Assembly (NCBI GenBank): GCA_000244995.1
Contig: CM001438.1
Coordinates: 4,178,090-4,242,089 of the forward strand
Length of the DNA: 64,000 bases
Source: Burkholderiales bacterium JOSHI_001
GTDB lineage: Bacteria > Pseudomonadota > Gammaproteobacteria > Burkholderiales > Burkholderiaceae_C
Direction of reading: 5' to 3'
Shown here: piece after piece, positions 9,338 through 16,533 of the stretch
Numbering within the stretch: the first letter of the stretch is position 1
Layout of the letters: each line of letters begins with the position of its first letter
The notes under the pieces: model-generated
What the model was told of the DNA's origin: nothing
The model's input: the letters and a program-made list of their open reading frames with translations, nothing else
Databases searched by the model: none
Position numbers and translations under genes: made by a program

Positions 9338-10145
9338 CCCCGTGCCCAGTCTGGAAGTCGTTGCGGCCGCTGAGGTCCCGGCCCTTCAGCAGCCACAGCG
9401 GCCGCTGCGAAAAGTCCACCGACACACCGGTGCGGCCGTGCACCGGCTTCAGGCGGCGGTCGAAGTGCGAGGTGGCCGGCATGTAGCGCAGGGCCACGCC
9501 GGTGCGGCGCTGGCCGCTGCGGTTGGCCGCCGCGCCATGGATCATGTACACGTCGTGCAGGCTCATCTGGCCCGACTGCAGCTCGATGTCCACCGCCTGC
9601 GCTTCGTCGAAGCTGCCCGCGGCCAGGCGTTGGTTCAAGGTCAGGTCGAGGCGGTCTTCGTGCAGGTGCTCGTGCAGTTGCTGCTTGGCGTGGGAGCCGG
9701 AAATCACGCGCAGGCAGCCGTTGTCGCGCGTGCTGGGCTCCAGCGCCACCCAGGCGGTGCAGGTGGCCAGGGGGCGGATGGGCCAGTAGTGGCCGTCCTG
9801 GTGCCAGGGGGTCTCGAAGCCTTCGTGCGCCGGTTTGCAGAACACATGGCAGCCCCACAGGATGACGTCGTCACCGATGACGCTGGACACCAGGTCCACG
9901 ATGGCCGGGTCTTTCGCCAGGTCCAGGAAAGCGGACACCCCGCGCACGCCTTCGCCGTTGTCCCGCCCGGCGCGCTCCACATGCGCCGACACCAGCTTTT
10001 CCGGCCGCACGCCGGGGTTGCGGCGCAGCAGTTCGTCCAGCGCGTCGCGCATGGCCGCCACCTGCGGGGCCGGCAGTTGGTAGGACGGCACCACCCAGCC
10101 GTCACGCCGAAAGCGTTGGACCTCGTCGGGCGGGAGCTGTGGCAT
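9333..10145 (-). CDS. phytanoyl-CoA dioxygenase (PhyH) family protein
   Basis: A 270-residue Fe(II)/2-oxoglutarate-type oxygenase. The facial-triad motif HQD is visible at residues 115-117 (PWHQDGHYWPI) and the distal His at 203 (MIHGAAANRS). An arginine-rich stretch (GQRRTGVALRY) supplies the 2-oxoglutarate anchor. The family hydroxylates lipids or small metabolites; the substrate is unknown here. ATG 10145 gives a natural start at MPQLPPDEV. Transcribed away from the tRNA. Confidence 0.88.
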   Translation of the reverse strand: MPQLPPDEVQRFRRDGWVVPSYQLPAPQVAAMRDALDELLRRNPGVRPEKLVSAHVERAGRDNGEGVRGVSAFLDLAKDPAIVDLVSSVIGDDVILWGCHVFCKPAHEGFETPWHQDGHYWPIRPLATCTAWVALEPSTRDNGCLRVISGSHAKQQLHEHLHEDRLDLTLNQRLAAGSFDEAQAVDIELQSGQMSLHDVYMIHGAAANRSGQRRTGVALRYMPATSHFDRRLKPVHGRTGVSVDFSQRPLWLLKGRDLSGRNDFQTGHGA

Positions 10146-10232
10146 GTTTCACGCGGGCGTCGCTCTGGATGGGCCGGATTGTGGTCGCCACCCGTTGCGG
10201 GTGGCCCCCGGTGCGACCCTGCCTTTTCAGCT

Positions 10233-10241
10233 TGCTACAAT
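10233..10241 (+). promoter_or_regulatory. extended -10 promoter of tRNA-Thr
   Basis: TGCTACAAT: an extended -10 (TGn) with a TACAAT hexamer at 10236-10241, 13 nt before the first tRNA base. No good -35, which suits an extended -10 promoter. Confidence 0.6.
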
Positions 10242-10254
10242 GCAAGGCTTTTCC

Positions 10255-10330
10255 GCCGGTGTAGCTCAGTTGGTAGAGCAGCGCATTCGTAATGCGAAGG
10301 TCGGGAGTTCGACTCTTCTCACCGGCACCA
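10255..10330 (+). tRNA. tRNA-Thr (anticodon CGU)
   Basis: A complete cloverleaf. Acceptor GCCGGTG pairs with CACCGGC; the D-arm is GCTC...GAGC; the anticodon stem GCGCA/TGCGA (first pair irregular) holds the loop TTCGTAA with anticodon CGT, which reads ACG. The T-arm has GTTCGACT. Discriminator A and an encoded CCA end at 10330. It reads ACG threonine codons, common in this GC-rich genome. Confidence 0.95.
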
Positions 10331-10358
10331 ATGCTTCCGGTCCGCCGCAGCGGGCCTC

Positions 10359-10380
10359 AGGCACTCCGCGAGTGCCTTTC
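10359..10380 (+). terminator. terminator after tRNA-Thr
   Basis: AGGCACTC (10359-10366) and GAGTGCCT (10370-10377) form a perfect 8-bp stem with a CGC loop, followed by TTC. It lies 28 nt past the tRNA CCA end. Confidence 0.65.
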
Positions 10381-10466
10381 TCGTCCAGGGACGATCAGAG
10401 CCCGAACAGGGCCGACCAGACTGTGAACCATGGAAGGCCAGGCGCTCTGGCCGGCTGCTGTACCCC

Positions 10467-11129
10467 ATGCTCCCCACCGCACTGAAACCGCTCGCCACGC
10501 CGGCCACCGCCGGCAAGCCCTTGGCCGGCCCGCGCCTGGACAACACCGCCATCGAGGCCATGAGCCTGGCGCAACTGGACGCCATCCTGTCCTCGCCCGA
10601 GCACTACGCGGCCACGGTCACGCGCAATTACGGTGAGCGCGACCCGCTGGAGCGTTCCGGCGAACTGCTGTTCCGCTGCAACTGCGGCGCCCAGCCCCGC
10701 GTGGTGTACGAAGTGCCCACGCCGGACCAGTTGTCGCAGATGAGCCGGCCACTGCCGACCGGGGCCCGCGAGGCCTACTTCGTGGTGTGCGCCGGCTGCG
10801 GCCACCGCGGCCTGCCTTCGCTGCGCGAATGGCGCACCGTGGTGGACTGGAACTACCGCCAGTCGCCGCGCTTTGCCCCGCCGCTGGCCGAATTCCCGTT
10901 CTTCAACCTGGCGGGCCTGTCGGCCGAGGACGCCCTGGCGCGGCTGGAAAGCATCCAGCTGGACCTGACGCTGCGCCGTGCGCAGGCCCGCAAGCAGAAG
11001 CTGGCGGGCCGTGATGTGGGTGGCCGCTACCTGGCCAAGATCGACGCCTTCCTGGGCTGGGCCCATGTGGCGCTGAAGATCGCGCGGCCGGTCAAAGCCC
11101 GCAGTGGCGCCCCGCGACGCGCGGCCTGA
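10467..11129 (+). CDS. uncharacterised protein with CXC...CXXC pairs
   Basis: A 220-residue soluble protein that I do not recognise. The middle has two cysteine pairs, C71-x-C73 and C108-x2-C111 (RCNCGAQ and VCAGCGHRG), spaced like a zinc ribbon. The C-terminal third is charged and helical. There is no signal peptide. ATG 10467 is the first in-frame start. The next gene, on the opposite strand, also encodes a small protein with cysteine pairs. Confidence 0.7.
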   Translation: MLPTALKPLATPATAGKPLAGPRLDNTAIEAMSLAQLDAILSSPEHYAATVTRNYGERDPLERSGELLFRCNCGAQPRVVYEVPTPDQLSQMSRPLPTGAREAYFVVCAGCGHRGLPSLREWRTVVDWNYRQSPRFAPPLAEFPFFNLAGLSAEDALARLESIQLDLTLRRAQARKQKLAGRDVGGRYLAKIDAFLGWAHVALKIARPVKARSGAPRRAA

Positions 11130-11156
11130 TCACCGCAACGGGACAGCGGCCCTGAA

Positions 11157-11423
11157 TCAGGCGGCCGTGTCGGCCGCTTGGTCGGTGGTGCCGGCTTCGC
11201 GCGCTTCGCGCACGGCCTTGCACGAAGGCATGCACACCTGCTGGGCCTTGCCCAGGATGCGCTTGCTGCCCAGCAGCGAACGCGGACGGTGCTGCCCACA
11301 CAGGAAGCAGGACATGGTGCCGGCGCCAAAACTGCCCGCGGGCGCGAACGGCGAGCCTGGGGTCTTGCTGCGGTAACGCAGGCCGGCTTCGTCGATGCGG
11401 GTGGGGGTAGGGTCGCGGGACAT
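11157..11423 (-). CDS. small Cys-pair protein, zinc-ribbon-like
   Basis: An 88-residue protein starting MSRDPTPTRIDEAG with Cys at 39, 42, 64 and 68 (CFLC and CMPSC), the spacing of a small zinc finger. Family unknown to me. ATG 11423 is preceded by GGAG at a normal distance. A longer upstream frame exists, but it has no ribosome site and shadow-like composition. It sits between the convergent 10467 gene and polA. Confidence 0.7.
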   Translation of the reverse strand: MSRDPTPTRIDEAGLRYRSKTPGSPFAPAGSFGAGTMSCFLCGQHRPRSLLGSKRILGKAQQVCMPSCKAVREAREAGTTDQAADTAA

Positions 11424-11569
11424 GGCAGAACTCCGGGAAAACATCTGTTTGTGGTGCAGCAGGTCTCCGGACGTCCAACCCCATCCGGAACCTCCCAAGC
11501 ATACTGGATAAACAACCAGCCGGCCGCCGGGGTTCGCCCAGGGGCCTGTCAGGCGGCACCCAAAGGCGG

Positions 11570-14344
11570 TCAGTGGGCCTGGTCCCAGTTCGGCCCCACG
11601 CCCACCTCGGCCAGCAGCGGCACGCTCCAATCGGCCACGCCGGCCATCAGCCGGGGCACCTGCTCGCGCACCCAGTCCAGTTCGTCCTCGGGCACCTCGA
11701 ACACCAGCTCGTCGTGCACCTGCATCACCATGGCGGTGCGTTGGCCCTGGGCGTCCAGCGCCGCCTGCACCGCCAGCATGGCCAGCTTGATCAAATCGGC
11801 CGCCGTGCCCTGCATGGGTGCGTTGATGGCCTGCCGCTCGGCGCCGGCACGGCGCGGGCCGTTGCCGCCGCGGATGTCGGGCAACTCGATGCGGCGGCCG
11901 AACAGGGTTTCCACATAACCCGTCTCGGCGGCACGGGCCTTGGTCTCGTCCATGTAGCGCTTCACGCCGGCAAAACGCTGAAAGTAGCGGTCGATGTAGG
12001 TGGCCGCGGCCGAACGGTCCAGCCCCAGGCTTTGCGCCAGGCCGAAGGCGCCCATGCCGTAGATGAGGCCGAAGTTGATGGTCTTGGCGTAGCGCCGCTG
12101 CTCGGGCGTGACCTCGGCCACCGCCACGCCGAAGACCTCGGCCGCGGTGGCGCGGTGCACGTCCAGCCCGTCGGTGAAGGCCTGGGTCAGGCCGGGGTCG
12201 CCGCTGATGTGGGCCATGATGCGCAGTTCGATCTGCGAGTAGTCGGCGCTCACGATCACATGCCCCGGCGGGGCGATGAAGGCCTCGCGCACGCGCCGGC
12301 CCTCGGGCGTGCGGATGGGGATGTTCTGCAGGTTGGGGTCGTTGCTGGACAAGCGCCCGGTCACCGCCACCGCCTGCGCGTAGTTGGTGTGCACGCGGCC
12401 GGTTTGCGGGTTCACCATCAGCGGCAGCTTGTCGGTGTAGGTGCCCTTCAGCTTGGCCAGGCTGCGGTGTTCCAGGATGGCCGCCGGCAGGGGGTAGTCG
12501 GCGGCCAGTTCCTGCAGCACTTCTTCGTCGGTGCTGGGCGCGCCGCTGGCGGTTTTCTTCTTCACCGGCAGGCCCAGCTTGTTGAAGAGGATCTCGCCGA
12601 TTTGCTTCGGGCTGCCCAGGTTGAAGGGCTGGCCGGCCAGGTCGTAGGCCTGCTGCTCCAGGGCCACCATGCGCTCGGCCAGGTCGCGGCTTTGCGCGGC
12701 CAGGCGCTGCGCGTCCACCAGCACGCCGTGGCGTTCAATGCGGGCCAGCAGTGCCGACACCGGCATCTCGATGTCCTGGTACACCCGCAGCAGCCCGGCC
12801 TGCGATGCGATGCGCGGGTACAGCACCTGGTGCACCTGCAGCGTCATCTCGCTGTCTTCGCCGCTGTAGGCCGTGGCTTGTTCCACGTTCACCTGCGAAA
12901 AGGGGATCTGGTTCGCGCCCTTGCCGCAGAGTTCTTCGTAGGCAATGCCCTTGCGGTGCAGGTGGCGCTCGGCCAGGCTTTCCAGGCTGTGTGGGCGGTG
13001 GGCTTCCAGCACATAACTTTCCAGCAGGGTGTCGTGGCGCCAGCCGCGCACCGTGATGCCGTGGTTGGCGAACACATGGGTGTCGTACTTGATGTTCTGG
13101 CCCACCTTGGCCGCGGCAGCGTCTTCCAGCCAGGGCTGCAAGGCGGCCAGCACCGCGTCCAGGTCCAGTTGCTCGGGCGCGCCGGGGTAGTCGTGGCGCA
13201 GCGGTATGTAGGCGGCTTCGCCCGGGGTCACCGCGAAGGAAATTCCGACGATGCGCGCACGCATCGGGTCCAGCGAATCGGTTTCCGTGTCCAGGCCGCA
13301 CAGCGGCGCGGCCTTCAACTGTTCAATCCAGTGCGCCAGGCGCTCGTGGTCGAATACGGTTTCGTAGTGGCGTTTCAACTGCGAGTTGTCCGGCGGCGGC
13401 GTGTCGTCACCTGGCGGGGGGTTGAACACCCGCCCCACCGTGGCGGGCGCATCGGGCGCAGGCGCCATGCCCAGTTCCGCTTCCAGTTCCTTGCGCAACT
13501 GGTTGAAGCCATAGCGCTGGTAGAAATTGAGCAGGCCCTCGCGGTCCACCGCTTTCAAGGCCAGCGCGTCCAGCACCGGCCAGCCGGCGATGTGCGGCGC
13601 CAGGTCACAGTCGGTCACCACGGTGATCAGGCGACGGCCCTGGGGCAGCCAGTCCAGCGCGTTCCGCAGGTTCTCGCCCGCCACGCCCTTGATGCTGGCC
13701 GCTGCGGCCACCACGCCGTCCAGCGAGCCATGTTCGGCGATCCACTTGGCCGCGGTCTTGGGACCGACCTTGTCGACGCCGGGCACGTTGTCCACCGCGT
13801 CGCCGATGAGGGTGAGGTAGTCGATGATGCGGCTGGGCGGCACGCCGAACTTCTTCATCACGCCGTCGATGTCCAGGCGCTCGTTGCTCATGGTGTTGAT
13901 CAGCGTGACCTGCTCGTTCACCAGCTGGGCCAGGTCCTTGTCGCCGGTGGAGATGATCACGCGGTGGCCGCTGTCCGCACCCACGCGGGCCAGGGTGCCG
14001 ATGGCGTCGTCGGCCTCGATGCCGGGCACCTCCAGCACCGGCCAGCCCAGCAGGCGCACCACCTCGTGGATGGGGGCGATCTGCTGGCGCAGGTCGTCCG
14101 GCATGGGCGCACGGTTGGCCTTGTACTCGGGGTACCAGTCGTCGCGGAAGGTGGGGCCGGATGCATCAAACACGCAGGCGGCGTGGCCCGCGCCCACGTC
14201 GGCGCGCAGGCGCTTCATCATCGCCACCATGCCGTGGATGGCCCCGGTGGGGAAGCCGTCCGGCCCGCGCAGGTCGGGCATGGCGTGGTAGGCGCGGTAC
14301 AGGTAGCTGGAACCATCCACCAGCAACAAGGTGTTTTCGTTCAT
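11570..14344 (-). CDS. polA: DNA polymerase I
   Basis: Repair and Okazaki-fragment polymerase of 924 residues (E. coli 928). It has all three activities. The N-terminal 5'-3' exonuclease starts LLLVDGSSYLYRAYHA. The 3'-5' proofreading domain has intact acidic residues Asp352 and Glu354 (LDTETDSLD). The polymerase domain has motif A Asp701 (DYSQIELR), motif B (KTINFGLIYGMG) and motif C Asp878 (QVHDELVF). ATG 14344 is preferred; an ATG at 14353 would add three residues. Divergent from thrB. The huge plus-strand frame across it is a shadow. Confidence 0.97.
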   Translation of the reverse strand: MNENTLLLVDGSSYLYRAYHAMPDLRGPDGFPTGAIHGMVAMMKRLRADVGAGHAACVFDASGPTFRDDWYPEYKANRAPMPDDLRQQIAPIHEVVRLLGWPVLEVPGIEADDAIGTLARVGADSGHRVIISTGDKDLAQLVNEQVTLINTMSNERLDIDGVMKKFGVPPSRIIDYLTLIGDAVDNVPGVDKVGPKTAAKWIAEHGSLDGVVAAAASIKGVAGENLRNALDWLPQGRRLITVVTDCDLAPHIAGWPVLDALALKAVDREGLLNFYQRYGFNQLRKELEAELGMAPAPDAPATVGRVFNPPPGDDTPPPDNSQLKRHYETVFDHERLAHWIEQLKAAPLCGLDTETDSLDPMRARIVGISFAVTPGEAAYIPLRHDYPGAPEQLDLDAVLAALQPWLEDAAAAKVGQNIKYDTHVFANHGITVRGWRHDTLLESYVLEAHRPHSLESLAERHLHRKGIAYEELCGKGANQIPFSQVNVEQATAYSGEDSEMTLQVHQVLYPRIASQAGLLRVYQDIEMPVSALLARIERHGVLVDAQRLAAQSRDLAERMVALEQQAYDLAGQPFNLGSPKQIGEILFNKLGLPVKKKTASGAPSTDEEVLQELAADYPLPAAILEHRSLAKLKGTYTDKLPLMVNPQTGRVHTNYAQAVAVTGRLSSNDPNLQNIPIRTPEGRRVREAFIAPPGHVIVSADYSQIELRIMAHISGDPGLTQAFTDGLDVHRATAAEVFGVAVAEVTPEQRRYAKTINFGLIYGMGAFGLAQSLGLDRSAAATYIDRYFQRFAGVKRYMDETKARAAETGYVETLFGRRIELPDIRGGNGPRRAGAERQAINAPMQGTAADLIKLAMLAVQAALDAQGQRTAMVMQVHDELVFEVPEDELDWVREQVPRLMAGVADWSVPLLAEVGVGPNWDQAH

Positions 14345-14386
14345 GCGCCCCATTGTGGCGCCGCCGGAGCGAACGGGGGTGCTGCG

Positions 14387-14392
14387 TAGAAT
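14387..14392 (+). promoter_or_regulatory. -10 box of thrB
   Basis: TAGAAT in the context GGGGGTGCTGCGTAGAAT, nearly the same 18 bases as in front of glnS. It lies 51 nt before the thrB ATG. No clear -35. Confidence 0.5.
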
Positions 14393-14443
14393 CGTGCGTT
14401 TTGCGCTTCGCCGAACCCCTGCCGGGCGGCTACCCTCTGCCGA

Positions 14444-15406
14444 ATGGCTGTCTTCACCCCCGTCGCCGAACCGGATGTGCGCGCCTTGCTGGCCCGCCTG
14501 GGCCTGGGGGCGCTGACCGATCTGCAGGGCATCTCCGCCGGCATCGAAAACACCAACTACTTCGTCGCCTGCACCGCGGGCGACTTCGTGTTGACGCTGT
14601 TCGAGCGCCTGTCGGCCGAACAACTGCCCTTCTACCTGCGCCTGATGCAGCACCTGGCCGCGCGCGGCCTGCCGGTGCCCGCCCCCTGCGCCGACGCCAC
14701 GGGCAAGGTGGTGCTGCACCTGGCCGGCAAGCCCGCCGCGCTGGTCAGCCGCCTGAACGGCCAGCACATCGAAGCGCCCGACCTGCACCATGTCCAGCAG
14801 CTGGGCCATGTCCTGGCGCGTTTGCACCGCGAAGCCGCCGACTGCCCGCTGCAGCAGCCCAACCTGCGCGGCCTGTCCTGGTGCCTGGCCACCGCTCCGC
14901 GGGTGATGCCCTTCCTGCCCGCCGATGCCGCGGCCCTGCTGGGCGATGAGTTGGCGTTCCAGCAGCAGGTGGCTGCTTCCGGCGCCCACACCGCGCTGCC
15001 GCGCGCCGCGGTGCATGCCGACCTGTTCCGCGACAACGTGCTGTTCGACGGCCTGAGCGGCCACGAAAAGCTGACCGGCTGCCTGGACTTCTACTTCGCC
15101 GGCGTGGACACCCTGCTGTACGACCTGGCGGTGTGCCTGAACGACTGGTGCGTGGACGACACCAGCGGCCGCATCGACGCGGCCCGCGCGCAGGCGCTGA
15201 TGACCGCCTACCAGGCCGAAAGGCCGCTGAACGCCGCCGAACACCGGCTGATGCCCGCGGCGCTGCGGGCCGCCGCGCTGCGCTTCTGGCTGTCCCGCCT
15301 GGCCGACTGGCACCTGCCGCGCAGCGCCGCGCTGCTGGCGCCCAAGGACCCCGGCCACTTCGAGCGCGTGCTGCGCGATCGCCAGGCCCAGCCCTGGCAC
15401 CCCTGA
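14444..15406 (+). CDS. thrB: homoserine kinase, aminoglycoside-kinase fold
   Basis: Phosphorylates L-homoserine to O-phosphohomoserine in threonine synthesis. At 320 residues it is the Pseudomonas/Burkholderia type with an APH-like kinase fold rather than the GHMP type. The N-terminus shows GISAGIENTNYFV (nucleotide loop). The catalytic loop is HADLFRDNVLFD, with the metal-binding DFYFAGVD about 15 residues later. ATG 14444 fits the usual MAVFTPV start. No other threonine genes are adjacent. Confidence 0.94.
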   Translation: MAVFTPVAEPDVRALLARLGLGALTDLQGISAGIENTNYFVACTAGDFVLTLFERLSAEQLPFYLRLMQHLAARGLPVPAPCADATGKVVLHLAGKPAALVSRLNGQHIEAPDLHHVQQLGHVLARLHREAADCPLQQPNLRGLSWCLATAPRVMPFLPADAAALLGDELAFQQQVAASGAHTALPRAAVHADLFRDNVLFDGLSGHEKLTGCLDFYFAGVDTLLYDLAVCLNDWCVDDTSGRIDAARAQALMTAYQAERPLNAAEHRLMPAALRAAALRFWLSRLADWHLPRSAALLAPKDPGHFERVLRDRQAQPWHP

Positions 15407-15412
15407 AATCCC

Positions 15413-16228
15413 ATGGCCCTCAAATTCAACGAAGTGGCCGCCGCGCGCGGCCTGGTGTGGGTGCAGCAAGGCACGCGGCTGTTCCTGAAGAAGCCGCTGG
15501 CCTTTTCGGTGCTGTTCGTCATGTGGCTGTTCGGCAGCATGCTGCTGATGAGCCTGCCTGTGGTGGGCATGGTGGCCGGCATGGCGGTGCTGCCCCTGAT
15601 GAGCCTGAGCTTCATGTTCGCCAGCCGCTCGGTGCTGGCGGGGGGGCCAGCCCATCCGGCCCAGGTGGCGCTGGCCTTGCATGCGCAGGCGCCGGGGCGG
15701 CGCGCCATCCAGGTCCTGTGCGGCCTTTACGGCCTGGGCGGCGCGCTGGTCATGCTGGTCAGCAACCAGGTGATGGGCGATTCGCTCAGCCGCCTGCAGG
15801 CCGCGCTGGCCTCGGGCCAGGGTGCGGCGGTGGCCCAGGCGCTGTCCGACCCGGCGCTGTTCAACGGCATGGGGCTGTTCGCGCTGCTGGCATCGCTGCT
15901 GTCGGTGCCGTTCTGGCACGCGCCGGCGCTGGCCCACTGGGGCGGCCAGGGCGTGGCGCAGGCGCTGTTCACCAGCACCCTGGCGCTGTGGCGGGCCAAG
16001 GGCGCCTTCGCGCTGTACTCGCTGACCTGGCTGCTGGCCTACCTGGCGGCCACCACGGTGTTCACCTTCGCGCTGGTGATGCTGGGCGCGCCGCAACTGG
16101 CGCCGCTGGTTGGCCTGCCGCTGGGGCTGGCGTTTTCAGCCGCCTTCTACGCGTCGCTCTGGAACACATTCGATGACAGTTTCGGGCCCGTGGCGCCCGA
16201 TCCGCCGGCACCATGGGAAGAATCATGA
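15413..16228 (+). CDS. BPSS1780-family inner-membrane protein
   Basis: A 271-residue protein with about six hydrophobic segments. The conserved N-terminus (LKFNEVAAARGLVWVQQG) matches a membrane family found widely in Burkholderiales (BPSS1780 type). Its function is unknown. It starts six bases after the thrB stop and overlaps the following lipoprotein gene by ATGA, so the three form an operon. Confidence 0.85.
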   Translation: MALKFNEVAAARGLVWVQQGTRLFLKKPLAFSVLFVMWLFGSMLLMSLPVVGMVAGMAVLPLMSLSFMFASRSVLAGGPAHPAQVALALHAQAPGRRAIQVLCGLYGLGGALVMLVSNQVMGDSLSRLQAALASGQGAAVAQALSDPALFNGMGLFALLASLLSVPFWHAPALAHWGGQGVAQALFTSTLALWRAKGAFALYSLTWLLAYLAATTVFTFALVMLGAPQLAPLVGLPLGLAFSAAFYASLWNTFDDSFGPVAPDPPAPWEES

Positions 16229-16503
16229 CGCTGACGCTTCTTCTGCGCCCTGCCGGTGTGGTCGCCGCGGGCGCCGCCGCCCTGGCGCTGCAAGGCTGCG
16301 CGGTGGCATCGGTCGCCGGTGCCGCCGCGGGGGCGGCCATCAGCGTGGGCGGCGCGGTGGTCAGCGCCGGGGTGAAGGTCACCGGCAAGGTGATTGAAAA
16401 GGCCGTGGACGTGGCCGGCGATGCGGCCAAGGACGGCGCCGCCGCGCGCAGCCTGCCCGCGCCCGACACCCTGCCCGAGCCCCAGACACCGCCTGTGCCA
16501 TAG
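16225..16503 (+). CDS. small lipoprotein, Ala/Gly/Val-rich
   Basis: A 92-residue protein with a signal peptide ending in ALQGC, a lipobox that would acylate the cysteine and anchor it to a membrane. The mature part is an Ala/Gly/Val repeat-like segment (AVVSAGVKVTGKVIEKAV) with a proline-rich tail. ATG 16225 overlaps the previous TGA and has GGGAAGA upstream, so it is preferred over ATG 16213. It resembles small NF038104-like lipoproteins; role unknown. A 14-bp stem-loop starts at its stop codon. Confidence 0.75.
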   Translation: MTLTLLLRPAGVVAAGAAALALQGCAVASVAGAAAGAAISVGGAVVSAGVKVTGKVIEKAVDVAGDAAKDGAAARSLPAPDTLPEPQTPPVP

Positions 16504-16533
16504 TCTTTCGGCAGCACGCTGCTGCCGAAAGAC
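16503..16533 (+). repeat. perfect 14-bp stem-loop at the lipoprotein/helicase junction
   Basis: Bases 16503-16516 pair without mismatch with 16520-16533 around a CGC loop. The stem starts at the last base of the lipoprotein stop codon and covers the only near-cognate start codons (CTG 16519, CTG 16522) of the helicase frame. No T-run follows, so either a Rho-assisted end or a translation-blocking hairpin is possible. Confidence 0.75.

Noticed and set aside
11573..14389. 938-codon plus-strand ORF opposite polA
   Set aside because: polA has all catalytic motifs; the antisense product has none.
14345..16096. N-terminal extension of the polA frame to 1508 codons
   Set aside because: The extra ~580 residues are antisense to thrB and the membrane protein; the Pol I domain starts at about 14344.
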